Below, in pieces: positions 12,501 to 25,600 of a stretch of 64,000 bases of DNA (position 1 is the first letter of the stretch; each line of letters begins with the position of its first letter). The notes beneath the pieces are model-generated. The model saw only the letters and a program-made list of their open reading frames with translations, ran no database searches and had not been told where the DNA came from. Made by a program: the position numbers and the translations under genes. The DNA comes from Tubulanus polymorphus (lineage: Eukaryota > Nemertea > Palaeonemertea > Tubulaniformes > Tubulanidae), in NCBI RefSeq assembly GCF_964204645.1, contig NC_134031.1, positions 15,001,307 through 15,065,306 of the forward strand. Reading direction: 5' to 3'.

Positions 12501-13889
12501 GTAGAAATTTACAAAGTGGAAAATGAGTCCGACGCACTCCAGCGGACAGAACCAGATATAAACAGAATTTTTAGCATTTCTGTCATTTTCCAATGCAATT
12601 CAATAAATTTAGTCTATAGTACCTAGCTGTCGTTACCCAAACAAGGAACCCGTAACAACGACTGGTATTCAGACTAGATTCAATTCTATCTGTACAAGTT
12701 ATACTTTTTTGCAATCCTTCATTTACAATGAAGAGTGGATAAAAAAAGCGATGATTTATCCGGACTGCACAACTCTGCTGATGTGAGGTATGCACACCCA
12801 AAATTAAGAGAAATATCCCAAAAAGATCATGGACAATCAAAAATAAATAGACTTTAGCTGGATACATCTTGCGACGAGTCGGAAGGCGTCGGGTTGCCGC
12901 ACCCATTTCGCAGGCCATTTCGCCTAAGATGTTTTTTATCGGGTATGTACATGTACTACCAAAACTGACTGAGCTAGGCCGCTTGATGTGCTCTGAAGTC
13001 GAGTTGAAATAGACATTAAGAGTAAAAAAGCCTAGGCGATACGTACGAGCTCAGAGTGCATTAAATGATGATTCTCGAGCGCGCGATGTCTGACTATCCA
13101 TCCGGCGAGTTCTCCGAAACTAGCGTTCGTTCGTAAACCGAGTTTATCTCTGACGGACGACGTTAAAACCGGTTTCGTAAAATCGTTACCCGCGACGATC
13201 GCGAACTCGATCAACTGTTCGTGATCCCGAAACTAAAATGAAACAAAGTATTCAATCTTTCATTTAAAAATTGATCAAACATTCGCAAACATCGTTTACT
13301 ACTTAACCCTTTCAGTGCGTCTACACGGTGTATTGATTTAATTTGTAATTACTAATTATCTCTCTTGAAAGATGGCAGCACCTGTCAAACATAGTTAAAT
13401 ATTAGTAACTAACGATACACCGCACCACTGTGTAGACGCACTATAGTGCTATTCCCGTTATTCAACACACTAGGGTGGAATTTTTCAGAATTTTCAAATT
13501 ATCTTCAACACTATAGGGTATTAATTAGCCAGCACTGAAAGGGTTAATACTACTTACTACTCAATTATAAAGTTCTACGTATGGTTTTTAAACTTATAAA
13601 CAGTATTGCGCCATTTCACCTACAAGAATATCGTTGTACCGACCTACTAGATCTCTTCGATCAGCTCAAAACAATACCAGTTTCACTGTTCCTAAACGCT
13701 TTGCGACTCTAGGGCTTTTAGGTTTTATGCACCCACTCTACGGCATTCTCTTCCCCGGTCAATAAGGAAATGCCCATCAGTAATTAATTGTTTCATGAAT
13801 CCGATCTCAAAACTTATCTTTTTAGATTAACTATTTTTTCTGATCGCGTGCTTTGTTTGTTTTAAAATATCTTTTAGAGAGATTATTTT

Positions 13890-13942
<53 letters not shown>

Positions 13943-15046
13943 GGCGGTGTGGCCGAGCGGTTAGTGTTCGACTCTGGGAAGCCAGGTCGTGGGTTCGAAC
14001 CCCGTACATTGCCATAGTGTCCTCGGACAAGACACTTATCCGTATTGCCTCTCTCCACCCAGGAGTAAATGGGTACCTGGCCTGATAGCTGACTCCTGAG
14101 CATTTGTTAGCAGCTCGGTGTTACTTCTCCCCAGGGAGAGATGACTGATACATGTTAGAGTATAAAATTGGCCGGGGTAATAATATCGAAAAATGTAAAG
14201 CGCTCTGAGCAGCCTGGCTGGATTTAGCGCTATATAAGATACATATTATTATTATATAAATAAATGAATTATTATCTGATCATTATTACCGGTACTTACC
14301 CCTAATAACCGCTGTACGGCTGTAACCCTGATGACACCAGCTAACAATCGTGTCGGTTTCTCCGAGTAAATTGTCCTCTCGCCGAGTTGTAAATCGTTTT
14401 CCAAATCGAATAACTTCAACGGAATGAAAACCGAATCGCGAAACAGAAAGAAATCGGAATCGTTGCTTAAAACGGCGAAGGCTTTCGGTCGCCGGGTTAG
14501 ATCGCGCGCCAGAATCGAATCGGCTTCCTCGGCGATGCAGTGCACCATCTCGACGCGTAACCGTAGCAACGATTCGAATATTTGAATCTCCAAACAGACG
14601 GGTCGAATGTTGACGTGCGCCGCGAGTGTCAGAACGTCTGTCGAGCCGGAGCAGACGTTTAAAATCGTTCCCAATTTATCTAGATCGTCGCGGTGACGCG
14701 AACGCCATGTGTCCAGTTTCAAGTCCGTTTGACGGCGATTCACGCCTTTACCCGCATCGACATAAAACACCGGATGTACTCCGATCCGACGCAAATCCTC
14801 GACTAACTTCGTCACGAAATGATGAAGTATTTCATATTCGCCGCCCGCAAAACGCAGATACGCATTACCGCCGGTCGCCGCAGTTAGGCTCTTCCAGAAC
14901 AGGTCGACGATGTGGTGTTGAAACGCGTAGTAATCGACGAGAATCTCGATTCCGTGGTTCTCTCGAGATTTCTCGACTAAATCGATAAATTCTACGGTTT
15001 TGTGTCGATTTTGTAGAACGTACGACATCAGACCTCGAACACCCAT
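9504..15046 (-). CDS. ASTE1: Asteroid homologue, XPG/FEN-fold protein
   Basis: Member of the asteroid branch of the XPG/FEN nuclease superfamily. Vertebrate ASTE1 acts at DNA ends and fly asteroid was tied to EGF-receptor signalling. Coding exons (minus): 14300-15046, 13047-13232, 11822-12166, 11260-11383, 10587-10822, 9726-9852, 9504-9643; 634 residues against about 679 in human. The start is diagnostic: MGVRGLMSYV, the XPG N-terminal motif. The acidic active-site positions look present: ILVDYYAF, VFYVDAGKG, EEADS and SNDSDFF in exon 1, then AIVAGNDF in exon 2 (the XPG I-region pattern). Exon 3 has the family block YWHRMLIEDM..RSFIYR. Introns carry SINEs, two MITEs and an 18-bp minisatellite. 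It is tail to tail with CYB5D1. All six junctions are in phase. Confidence 0.9.
10100..10340 (-). mobile_element. tRNA-derived SINE, inverted
   Basis: On the minus strand an A box (GTGGCCGAGTGG) is followed about 50 bp later by a B box (GGGTTCAAACCC; seen as GGGTTTGAACCC on the plus strand near 10270). A tail of about 150 bp follows. Located in ASTE1 intron 5-6. Confidence 0.75.
10882..11154 (+). mobile_element. TTAACCC MITE, copy 3
   Basis: Degenerate copy: the start reads TTAACCCATTCACTGC and the end GCACCGAAAGGGTTAA. The GATGGCAGCACCTGTCAAAC block is retained. In ASTE1 intron 4. Confidence 0.8.
11621..11800. repeat. 18-bp minisatellite, ASTE1 intron 3
   Basis: About ten units of the form ACTGACCCCAGACCA with CCTAG/CCAG variation. 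It stops about 20 bp before the minus-strand exon 3 donor at 11821, so it lies close to a splice site. Confidence 0.8.
12598..12690. repeat. GTACCTAGC..AACGACTGGTATTCAG dispersed repeat
   Basis: Repeat with TAGTACCTAGC, CCCGTAACAACGACTGGTAT and TCAGACTAG. Related copies are at 17168-17290, 17455-17600 and 56708-56830. A matching half with CCCATCCG..AAAGC..TACCACCAACG lies at 12360-12420. Confidence 0.6.
13303..13547 (+). mobile_element. TTAACCCTTTCAGTGC MITE, copy 4
   Basis: Copy with perfect terminal repeats (ends GCACTGAAAGGGTTAA) but missing about 45 bp of the left internal palindrome: CTACACGGTGTATTG replaces the usual longer block. In ASTE1 intron 1. Confidence 0.85.
13893..13940. repeat. 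(AT)n microsatellite
   Basis: About 22 uninterrupted TA dinucleotides directly abutting the SINE head at 13941. Confidence 0.9.
13941..14275 (+). mobile_element. tRNA-derived SINE, full length
   Basis: The head folds like a type II tRNA: A box GTGGCCGAGCGG and a perfect B box GGTTCGAACCC near 13992-14003. The central block has CACCCAGGAGTAAATGGGTA. The 3' region reads GTAAAGCGCTCTGAGCAGCC and AGCGCTATATAAG, then a short (ATT)n tail, as in SINEs mobilised by L2-like LINEs. It lies in ASTE1 intron 1, antisense to the gene, ending within 20-40 bp of the exon 1 donor. Confidence 0.88.
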
Positions 15047-16004
15047 CTTCTACTAAAATATAAACAGTAATTACTGAGTGAGGGGTCTCTATCCCCCAAT
15101 GCTAGGCATAGAGATACTAGGGGGTCTTACCAGATCTTGAAAGGAAACTACATATTGACAGGGGTAGTCTGAATAGACTTTGAACAGGCTTTTTGGAACA
15201 ATGGCTAGATACTAGACTAAGACTGAGGGACTGGATTGCAGGCAGAGCACAGGGACACAATCATCATCATCAATATCACAGACTTATGGATACCTGTTGA
15301 GGCCTATTGGTGTCTGGCTCGTTTGGTAATTAACATAAATTTAGGTGACGGTTTAAAATATTTCTCATGCAGCCATAGTTTGATATGCACCTAGCCCATC
15401 TTAAAGATGGGCGTTAAATGTTCTTTACATCAAATAGAATGGTTGCCAAGTATTGTAACATTACATGACTAGTTAAAAATATTGATATCAATAATCTATC
15501 ATTTCGAGTTTAGATTTTAAAGAATAATAAAGTTATCTATATATAGTTAATAAGTTCTAATAGTTTTTTAGAGAAAGACTTTTGAGATTAGTTATCCATA
15601 CTCAAGTTATCTAAATAAGTTTTTTCCACATTGATAAAAAAATGTGATATCAACATTTAGATGTAGCATGAATATTATAAATTAAGTGTCGTTTTTTAGG
15701 TATATATTGTTCTGTTCCGGTACACATCCATGCTGTAGTTGGGTTCCACTCTTCTTCTTGACATGCTGTTGTTGCTCCTTTTTTGTTCTGTTCTTAGCTA
15801 ACTGGATCCCGTTGAGTGTTGAAGGTTCGGTCCTTTTTAATTTTATTGGGAGATGAATTCTCAATAAGAAACGGAATAAGGAACAAGTAATGAACCTCAC
15901 TGGGGTCAGGAAGATGTTGTTTCTGTTAAATATGTAGAAGTTACATGGAGCTAAGATGTTCATTCTTCCTTCCATCCCCTGGTCACTAGGCACCTTCAAA
16001 AGTA

Positions 16005-16128
16005 TTTTGACCCCAGTATCCTGGGTACTAAAGGCTATATGAAGTCTTTTAACATTTTTTCTATGGTATCTTTCTTTTTTAAATTTTCCAGGATTCTTAA
16101 TATCTCTTCTAGGATACTGGGGTCAAAA
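16005..16128. repeat. 18-bp perfect terminal inverted repeats
   Basis: Arms TTTTGACCCCAGTATCCT (16005-16022) and AGGATACTGGGGTCAAAA (16111-16128) are exact inverses around a T-rich 88-bp core. It looks like a small MITE. Confidence 0.7.
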
Positions 16129-16371
16129 TCCTTTTGTGTCAAGTCCCTGTGGCGGTGGTGCTTAAAAATTTAAAATAATTTTGATTGGTTTGTAGTCTTA
16201 GTAGAGCCATACACAGGCTACCACAAGTCGAAGGCCACGTATTTTATGGATCATTTAGGGCACAGGTGGTTAATGGTGTATTCGGTACTGAATTCATTTT
16301 CTTACCTACTTCATAAATTCATTTTAACCGCAACAAATGCAAACAAACACACGTGTAGGTATTTACTATCA

Positions 16372-16433
16372 GGGACATACACTAATAGTGGACGGCTTGT
16401 AATGTTCAGCCGTCCACTATTCGATGATGTCCC
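16372..16433. repeat. 62-nt hairpin
   Basis: Arms GGGACAT..AATAGTGGACGGCT and AGCCGTCCACTATT..ATGTCCC form a 14-bp perfect inner stem (16384-16397 with 16408-16421), a 10-nt loop, a 5x5 internal loop and a 7-bp outer stem. It could be a MITE remnant or a small structured RNA. Confidence 0.65.
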
Positions 16434-16685
16434 CTGTGACCAGGTGACGGTGGGACTGAAAGTTCATCCATAATGCGCGGGTAATTTAGACGTCGCTTAC
16501 GAGAATATATCGTAAATCTTCGGAGAAAGGAATGCCGAGAGGTTTTAGCTTCTTGGGTAAGGGTTATTGGGCTGTTTGCATCGATTCCGACGATAGTCAG
16601 TAACTTGTCTGTCTGTGTAGTTAGTTTCACCACCACGTCCACAATCCCACATTTTCACAAGACGCAAGCCCATCTTAAATTTAGT

Positions 16686-17171
16686 CTCAGGCGCGGATCC
16701 AGACTATCGCACATGCAGCACGTGCGGTAGTCGCAGTTTTCAAACCAAATGCCCTTGAAAAATTTATGTTTCGGGAAAAAAGTAGCCTAAAAAAAAGGGC
16801 ACACAATTTGTGCATCAAAAAAAAATAATTGCCTTTCTGTACTAGGCCTAAAGCAAAATGTGAATGAAATAAATTGCCCAAAATCATAAAAGGCAATCTA
16901 AGGCATTTTTTACTCAAAAGGGCACTATTCTAAAAAATAAATTATTGACGCTCCATAAATTTAATCGAAAAAGGGGACATTTTGACCAAAAAATCTAAAA
17001 AAAAGGCATAAAGCGAATTGAATGTGAAGACAAATTTAGTGGCATGATACCAATGAATGTCACTCAAACTAAACTCACTCGCTGGGCATAAACGCTGGCC
17101 CTTTTCAAAGTTGGTGCCCTTTTTTCACTGTGCTGTAGTCACTGTATGACCCTGGAAACGCGCCTGAGTCT
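16686..17171. mobile_element. Foldback element with CTCAGGCGCGGATCCAG end
   Basis: Starts CTCAGGCGCGGATCC and ends ACGCGCCTGAGTC, giving short inverted ends. The interior has several AAAAAAGGGCA blocks in both orientations and no coding capacity. A related CGGATCCGGC fragment is near 20410. Confidence 0.5.
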
Positions 17172-17290
17172 AGTACCTAGCCGTTGTTCCTCAGGGAACC
17201 CGTAACAACGACTGGTATTCAGACTAAAGCCCATCCGATTAAAAGCTTACCACCAAACGTTTAGGTAACCAGGGAAGTGTAATGGATAAA
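17168..17290. repeat. GTACCTAGC dispersed repeat
   Basis: Second copy of the family described at 12598. It has GTACCTAGCCGTTGTTCC, then the half with GCCCATCCGATTAAAAGC and TTAGGTAAC. A third, inverted pair lies at 17455-17600. Confidence 0.6.
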
Positions 17291-18344
17291 CCATTACTGA
17301 GGAGCAAAATGAAGCCCCAATGAAATAAAAAGGGCGGAGGGCTCGACTCCTGATTGATTGGTCAGAGCTGGTCACTCGTCGGCCTATAGTTAGTTACCTC
17401 AGGGAAGTGGTTCTCCGCTCATTACACTTCCCTGGTTTATCTGAACATCAAAGGCAGATTTTAGGGTCCGTCGTTCCCAAGCAACCCGTAACAACGACTG
17501 GTATTCATGACTAGGTACCGGGTATGTCTCACATAAGTAGTCTGAATACCAGTTGTTTTTACGGGTTCCCTACCAGGGAATGATGCCTAGGTACTAGACT
17601 CCTCACATGAGACACTCAAAAAATCTAAACTGACCTTTTTGGAAAGGCAGAAGAAAATTCGAAATGAATGTGAAAATTTTTCAAATGTTTATATCGGGCA
17701 AAATTTCCTGAGGGTGTGCCCATGACTTTTACAGGTCGCTGGGGTCGATTCCTGTGCTTCTTTTTGAGAAAAGTGTCCTCTTCTCTTTGGTGAGGCAGTC
17801 AAAATTGGACTCTGGATCCGGCCCTGAACGTTGAATTGTAACTCTTCAATCCATGCCTACAAATGAAGCCCCAGACCCCTGTGAAGCCCCGCTAGGCCTC
17901 TATTGAAGCCTCAAACTAGACCTACCCACCACCCCAAAGCCTCCAGACCCCCCACTAGATAAATCAGTCTAAATATCGGTCCATTTTTTGCACCAAGTGG
18001 CAGTAATTGAGAATTATTCAATCAATTATTCTGCGGTTAACCGCATTTTTTCCACGTCCAAACATAGATTATGAATTACGTCAATTAGAAAGATTAGATT
18101 TACTGTTGCACAGTCTCTGTTAGTGTATTAACCTATAATAGCAGCAGCGACAATGAAAGGAATTTTGTTAAGTGTGTAAATCTTAACTCCAGGGCACCAT
18201 CCACCAGCAGCAGACCTAGTAGCCTAAATAGTTCTCTGCGGGGGATAAAAATTCTGCCATGTCATTTATCAATCTGCAGCTACTTAGGGAGAATTCTTAT
18301 TTCAGCGAGTAAAAATTTCAACGTTATTTTGTCTGTCTTTTCAG

Positions 18345-18414
18345 TTAAAAAAGAATCGATGAGATGAATTACTTGAATTCACAACATCTTGACCACCTCG
18401 ATGATTGCCTTTGG
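18345..18414 (+). other. Candidate exon with a short upstream reading frame
   Basis: A pyrimidine tract and acceptor (TCTGTCTTTTCAG) precede, and a consensus donor (TTTGG|GTAAGT) follows. It contains ATG at 18364 and 17 codons open to the donor. If joined to the acceptor TTTTTTGCAG upstream of the collagen start (about 22598), the frame stops before the collagen ATG, so it would be a 5' UTR exon with a small upstream frame. This is an inference from splice signals only. Confidence 0.3.
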
Positions 18415-21400
18415 GTAAGTCGTAATGAAATATGTTTCGAAAATTTCTACGAGACTAAAAATTCGCGAAAACCAGACAGATTTAGGGGAACTAGACTAGT
18501 CCATCTCCTTCAGATTTCGAATGCGCCCGCCGTGAATTTTTCTCCTGCAAAGTTTTCAAAAATTTTAGATAGAAAAAATAGAAAATAAATCCAAATAGGC
18601 CTCCGCACTGAAAAGCATCTTTTCACCCTAAATTTTCACAAAAAGTTCCCCGGGTTCCCAAGTTCGAGTTCATTTATTTCACAGAAAAGAACATGTACAA
18701 CATTTGAGAAAAGTTTGACAGGATTGAGAGAAGTTTGATTTTTTAATAGGTGTATATAAATATGCTAGAAGAAATGAATATTACGTGTGTGTAATCTATG
18801 AGGGCCAAGCAAAGCCCAAAAGGCCGCTAAAGCGAGCACCCAGACCCTCCATTGCTTACATTGTCAAATTTGCCTTTTCCAAATAAAGTCTCCTTTAAAA
18901 AAATCCTAGATCGGACAGTAAACTATGCACCGAATCCGGGATTTCAGATCTCGCGTTAGAAAAAAAAGACGGAGAAGTGCGTTTCTGTTTGAGTCGTGGG
19001 AAATGGGGCCACGCCGATACTGAGGAGGAGACGCACAGTTATGATTATATTTATGAAGTACCCTGCTGAGAGTCAGTAGTGTTTCCCTTCATTTTGTTTA
19101 TCTCCGGAAGTTTTTTCCACCGCTGATAAAATGTCACGTTGGACATTTTTTCGAACCGGTAATTATCAGGGGAACTGAAGATATTAAGACCGGGAATTAT
19201 GTTTTAGAGTCTATTAACGGAAATATTCGATTTTCTACGCCGTGATTGTTCTGACGGTTCCGATGGTTCTAACGTCGACTGAGAATCCTCGCTATGAAAC
19301 CGAAGGCGTGTGGAATTCGATCAATACATATAGCCCACTTTCTTAATGTAGTAGTCAAATAAATGCGAAATATGAATTTGCAATTGAGATAGATGGACGA
19401 TCGGACTTTTAAAACTATAGATACGACGTAATGATTGACGGTGTATTAGCGGTGATTAGTCCAGTCTAAGTAATCTCTTGATTTATGGAAGACTAAACCA
19501 GAGGCGGATTTAGGAAATTTGGAAGGGTCCAGAAGAAAATTGAAGGCATTTCTCGGATAAAGCAGCCATTTCATAGGCTGCTAATGTGTTGCCATCCTCG
19601 TTACCGGTATTAGATATTATTGAAGAAATGCATGCGGAAATATGACATTTCTGAATGGATGAGTTTCAGACAAGCAGGTTTTAACGAGCTTTGACTTGGC
19701 GAAAAGGGCAAGCTCAATGGGAAGGCAGGGGTCCGGACCCCAGAGAACTCCCGTTAAATCCGCCCCTGACTGAAAGATTCTCCCGGCTGGACTTAATACA
19801 TTGTTTTTTGAATTTGGCGATTTGTTGATTCAGGCTGGAGTTCAAACACCCTGAAACCAATGTCTCTTAATTTTATGAAATTCACGGGGAAAATTTGAAT
19901 CGGAATTTAATGAAAACATGTTCTATTCCGTTGACGAGTATTTTTGTTGCGGTTTGCGATGGAGAAAAAAAAACCCGCACGACTTCCGAATATTATAAGA
20001 AAGAATGTCGTCGTCTTCGTTGTTTGTGGTTTTCCGTTTTTCTTGACTGGGGGAAAAAACTAGTCGTGAAAAGTACATCCAGCTCTCACCCTTATTTTTT
20101 CTGGTAGGGTGCTGAAATCATCTTTTTCATGGCCACATCCACATATAGCTGAGTTGTAGTACGTGCTGAGGTCAGATACGTGATTCGACTCTTTTTTTGC
20201 AGGAGACACCGAAGAAAAAACTTATGTTTCAGTCGGCAACGTGGGTTACCTCGAACAACATGTGGTTTTGATTTTGTGTTGACTGCGTCTGCGGTAATGT
20301 CTAGTTTTTATCGGAGTATCAAGCTTGGGAATTGAGTCCTGCGATGGGCGCTCTCTGCTGCAAAATTTTACTAAAACAAGAGTTTCGAATGTTTTACTCG
20401 CATTTAAAAAGGCGGATCCGGCGTTCTGAAAAAGGGGCACGAATGAAAGCAAGACGACGGCGAAGCCGTTTTAGGGCGAAGGGGGACTGGGGGCCCTCCC
20501 CCAAAAAATTACGTAAAAATAGACGCAATGAGGTTACATTTTGAGCGTACTTTTGCAATAAAATTGAAAATAATTCATTTGGTGAAGAAGATTTGGTCAA
20601 TCCTCCAATGCAATTTAAATTTGCGGCTGCCATCAAGCAAACTAGTTTTCATTTATATATACATGTACCGGTATATAGTGGGGCTTGGCAAAAAATAGGG
20701 GGATTGGCCACTGTTTAAGATATGTGAAGAAATGAATATTAACTTTATAAGAAATGTAAAGTCTGTATATTTAAGTAATTTATGCAGGTTCAAAATAAAA
20801 TCATTTTTTCTCTTATTTTTGTTTAACAAATTCATAGTTGCCACACCAAAAATATGGAAATGTATCATAATTTTCATTTTTTTACAAACAGAGCCATCGA
20901 CAGCCTGAGACGATGATCCTCGTACGACCTGTGTTCCCCCCATGGCAACCCTCATGACTCATAATGAATGACAAGCGTCGATGTATTTTTTTCGTTGCTG
21001 CTGTTGCTGTCTTTATCTTGCAAGCGTCAGAAGTGAATTCGCCTCATTCCAACTCAGGCCGCGGTTGGAATCATTGGTGCTGTGTTTGTTCAATCCAGAT
21101 GCCAACCTGATAGGGCCAGCACTTTGCTGGGTCCTATATGGCGCCGTATGTGCGACGTCAAATAACGTAAGTTCATTTTCTCCCGTTTTCGTTCATTATT
21201 TTCATCGCGATTTTAGATTCAGGAAAATTGATGATCTGAACACTGTACAGTGTGAAACATCCGAAACGGTCAGTTGCTTAAAAGTTGGCTAAAGATAACC
21301 GGCGTATAAATACCATAGAACTTTTAATCGTCATTATGTCAATTATCCACTGGTTAACTCTTAACAACTTTTAAGCAACTTCTGACCCCTGCTTTCCTGT

Positions 21401-22648
21401 AAAACGTATGGACTGTAGGTGCAGTTTTCACACTAATCTTTAAGCGCTCGGGAACAGTTTTTTAAATGAAACAAATTTTCGTTGTTTATTATTAGCATTT
21501 TTTCTCGTTATTTTGTCTGATTATCTCAATTCTTCGTTTGGAAGAAACGTCGGGTCACGGTTCTTTTTGATAATATTTTTTGTTCGTCAACGATAGCTAT
21601 ACAGAGTGGGTCCAGTTGCTCTAAAAGTTTGAGTTTAGGGTTTTGAGTGAATAGATAGTTCATAGAAGTTTTGAAGTCGGAAATCCACTGGTTAACTTTA
21701 AACAACTTTTGACCGGAAGTTTCAAATTTCATTCCTAAAATGATAAAACAAACTTTTCTGATCGATTTTATAGTCAATTTCACGTCCTGTAAAAATGTTT
21801 CTACTTTCAAGCAATTTCTGAACATTGAGTTATGTTAGTCTCAAATCTCAAAATTCTGTTCGACGTCATTAGATTTTATTCTTTAAAATTCTGATCTCTC
21901 TTTTGCGAAATAATGTCTTTTTCTAAATCCATTTTACTATATTCTTCAAAATCATGGTCACAAGTTCCTGCGATCGAAAAGAACAAATTCTTAAGAAATG
22001 CGTTTATTATAGCGAATTCTAAAGATCCATCGAGATCAAACCTAAAAGTTCGGATGACTTTTTTCGACCATAAAAATTCTGATTTCTTAGAAGTGAAATC
22101 GCGCGACTAAGATTCGTCTGTTACTTTCCTATTGGATGAAAAACACTCGGGAAATCATAATAAACTCATAAAACCGATGATAATCATATCACAAGCAGTT
22201 TAAAACCTGCTCGCTCGAGTTGAGCAGGTTCAGATGTGGTAGTGGCAGTCGCTGTAGGTGGTTCATTTTTTTTCGCACCTCTGAAAATCTATTCTTAAAA
22301 TAGAAACTTTTCATTCGTTGACTTCTAAGTGGCTTTCGATGTTATTACCTTTCATTCAATTTGGATCGTTTTTCATTTTCTACAAAATGAATTCTTTTTA
22401 AGCAGATACTAATTTTTAATCGATTTGTCTGAGCCTTGTTCAACTAACTATTTACTGTTTGACTCCTCATTACGTTTTTAATTGTTTTAATGGTTAGATA
22501 AAATCATTTTTAGATATCGGTAACTTTTCCATTTAGAATAGCAATACATTTTTGCTGATTTTTCTGATTTATGAATTTCTCTGATTGTTTTTTGCAGATT
22601 TTGGTTGAGACGGCACAAAGTACGGATTGATTTGAGGTGAGGCACGTT

Positions 22649-25600
22649 ATGCAGATAGTGAACGCAGCCTTGTGGCGGCCCACGTTACCACGACAACGAC
22701 GACAACAATACTCAACGACCACCGATCCCGCGGCGAGGTTATGGCTAAAAGCCGTGTACGGCATTTTGTTGGTGGTGCTGATATTCGTATCAGGCACAGA
22801 CCAGGCAAAAGTGCAGTTACCACCCGGTAAGTTAAAAACACTTTCATCAGATTTACGATTCTTTTAGCTATTTTTCACTAAAAGGTTTTTTCGGTTAGGG
22901 TTAGTTTAGATGATTCTTTGAGAATCAAACTTCATACTTCAGGTACAGCAAATATTCATCCTTCAAATGGTTGTTTGACATGAAATCATGGGTATGACTG
23001 TCTTTGACAATTGTGTACCAGAATTTTTCCTTAGGTTTAAGTTTTCTTTTCACATCTGAACAAAGGAACCAGTTTCCCAGTTAATCAGTTTTATATTTAT
23101 TGTTCAATTAGTTTAAACTCGTAAATGCATGGAATTCTAACCTAGCTAAATATAGCACCGTTAGTTTAACAGTTCTTCTTTGATTCTAGTTATAAGTTCA
23201 TTTCTACGAAGTCAAACTTTTTGTAATCTCAAATTTAAACCCCCAGAACTGAACAACTGGGGCCAGTTGCTCAAAAGTTTGGTTAAGATAACCGCCGGTG
23301 GATAAATGCCATTGTAACAATGAACTTTTAATTGTCTTTATGTCGACTAACCACTGGTCAACTTTATTCAACTTCTGAGCGACTGTCCCCAGGTTTATAG
23401 AGAATAGTTAATCAAATGGCGACTAACAATTCCCTGAATGATTTGTAAATCAAGTTTAGTCAATTTTTGTTACGAAAAATACCCCATTAGTTTATGAACG
23501 ACAAAAAGAATATTTCGGCAGTGTGAAGAATTTCCTGTGAATAGATTATGACTGAATTGTTGTTATAGTCTGATGTGTAATTATTATTAGGTCAGTGATT
23601 TTAAGGTTTTGTTGTTGATATTTTTTTCCCTATGAATAATAAAACTGAGACGACCAACGATGTTGTTTTATGAAGCAACAACGCTGTCTACATTCCAACA
23701 CGCGCATGCAACTTCGTTAGTTACGCTACAGTCCCGTTTAATTACCTAATCAATCAGACTGTTAATTAATTCATTAGTAATTAGGGAAGATTGATTTTTT
23801 AATTATGATAAACCTCTTCACAAAAAAAGGTTAAATGCCCTAGATAATTACAGCTTATTGTAATCAGAGGTTGATCATTTCCTGATGGTTTACGACAGGT
23901 TTTTTTGCGCTACTGATAAATGATGCGAAGGAACCTTGTTTTTAGATAAGACCCAGGTTTCAAACGTATATCAAAACATTTAAGGTTTGATATGAAATTT
24001 TAGACGAAACTGATTCAGAATTGATATTTCTATGGTTATCTAAAAGTTTATTTCACAGTGGCGTTGGAAGTGCAGCGACTGTTACGGCAATAATTTACTG
24101 AATGATGTTTTTTTTTCTTTGAATACCAAGTTTTTGAAGAAATTAAGTAAATTCGTCACGGCAATATTTAGAACCTGTCCAAAATCGGTATTTGGCCGCA
24201 GCAATCAAAAATTGCTTCCAACGCGCCTGTTTCATGAGAATATTTGAACTGGAATAAAGAAATTGGTTTCTTTTTGTGCGAAGTTTGCAGAAATCATTTT
24301 ACTTGAGAACGATTTCTGTCGTATATTTGAATCATGTGCAGGATATACTTTGAAGTCTGAAAGAGATGGAACTGCTTGAAGTTTTAGGGTCACAAACTTC
24401 AAACAAGAGATAAGGTTTTTTTTTCCGTGAAAAAAACGTTAGTCTAAACAAAGAGCCGGTTCGCGTATTGAGTAGAAACAGCTGTAGAGAAGAGATCTGA
24501 CACAGTTCTCATGAACGCCGAGGTCACAAACCCTTGAACCTCGTGAGTCTCCTGACCTCGATGACCTCACTGACTGTCTGCAGCCACGTAAAACAGCAAA
24601 AATAATCATCCACAATATAATCTCTTGACAGGTTTTTTTTTACAATTGTAAATAACCGGTATCAGTTTCCAGTTGTTCATACATGCGAAGCATTTGAAAA
24701 GAAATACATGGAGTTTATACAGAATTAATTATGAAATCTCTGAAAAATCTCACATTTCATAATTTAGTTAGTTTTGTAGTTGGATGTAGTTTCCGAGTTG
24801 GATATCGTCACAAAAAATTTTTATTTTCTCCCGAAATGATATTTCAATAGGTCTGTCCTGTAAACCAAGCTATTGAAAAAAGGGCCTAAAGATAAGATTT
24901 CTTCTAGCCAGGTTTGCCCCAAAGCCAGCTCATTTTCATAGGAAATTTTGAACTCTAGAAATCAGAATCTAGGAAACATGATGGCAGTGTTTTGATAAGG
25001 TTTTTTTTTTCGTTACAGGTTCTTTAGATTTAATGCTCGCCTTTAATCTTCCATCGACACCGACACGAGACAATGAAGGCGTCGCTCTTACCGACGGGTT
25101 ATGTCCCGAGCGTCCCGCCACCGTGGAAGATGAAGGGAAAGAGAAAGATAAACGCAAACTTCAACCCGATCAAGCTTACAAGATCTACGAGTTTTCAACT
25201 CTGACGTTTCCTGTCAATCAATATTTTACCGGCGGTAAGTTTCTAACTCCCACACCCCGGGTAAGCAGTTCATAGTGACCTACGCCCCCCCCCCCCCCCC
25301 CGGGTTCACAGTGCACATCGACCCCCTGGGTTCACTGACCCCTGAGTAAGCAGTCCATAGTGACCCATGGGTAAGCGGTCCACACTGACCCCCAGGTAAG
25401 CAGTCCATAATGACCCACGGGTAAGCAGTCAATACTGACCCTCGGGTCCACAGTTCACAGTGACCCTCGGGTCCACAGTTCACACTGACTCCCTGGTAAG
25501 CAGTAAGCAGTCCACACTTGAGTCAAGAAAGGTCTGGCCTGTAACGCAGTCCAGATTTAGTTCGCAGAAGACCACAATCAACCCTCGACGCACAGTCGCG

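Larger units (their letters stand above)
15047..22648. other. Gene-poor spacer before the collagen gene
   Basis: I found no confident coding gene in these 7.6 kb. Contents: upstream region of ASTE1; an 18-bp perfect inverted repeat (16005-16128); a hairpin (16372-16433); a foldback element (16686-17171); two GTACCTAGC repeats; a well-bordered candidate non-coding exon (18345-18414); palindromic GTTGCTCAAAAG elements near 21270 and 21615; and the likely 5' UTR of the collagen mRNA just before 22649. Confidence 0.6.

Noticed and set aside
12583-12918. 111-codon minus frame in ASTE1 intron 2
   Set aside because: No recognisable domain, overlaps a dispersed repeat, and is skipped by phase-consistent ASTE1 exons.
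13941-14013. Functional tRNA gene
   Set aside because: A and B boxes are good, but the acceptor stem does not close and the sequence continues into a typical SINE body.
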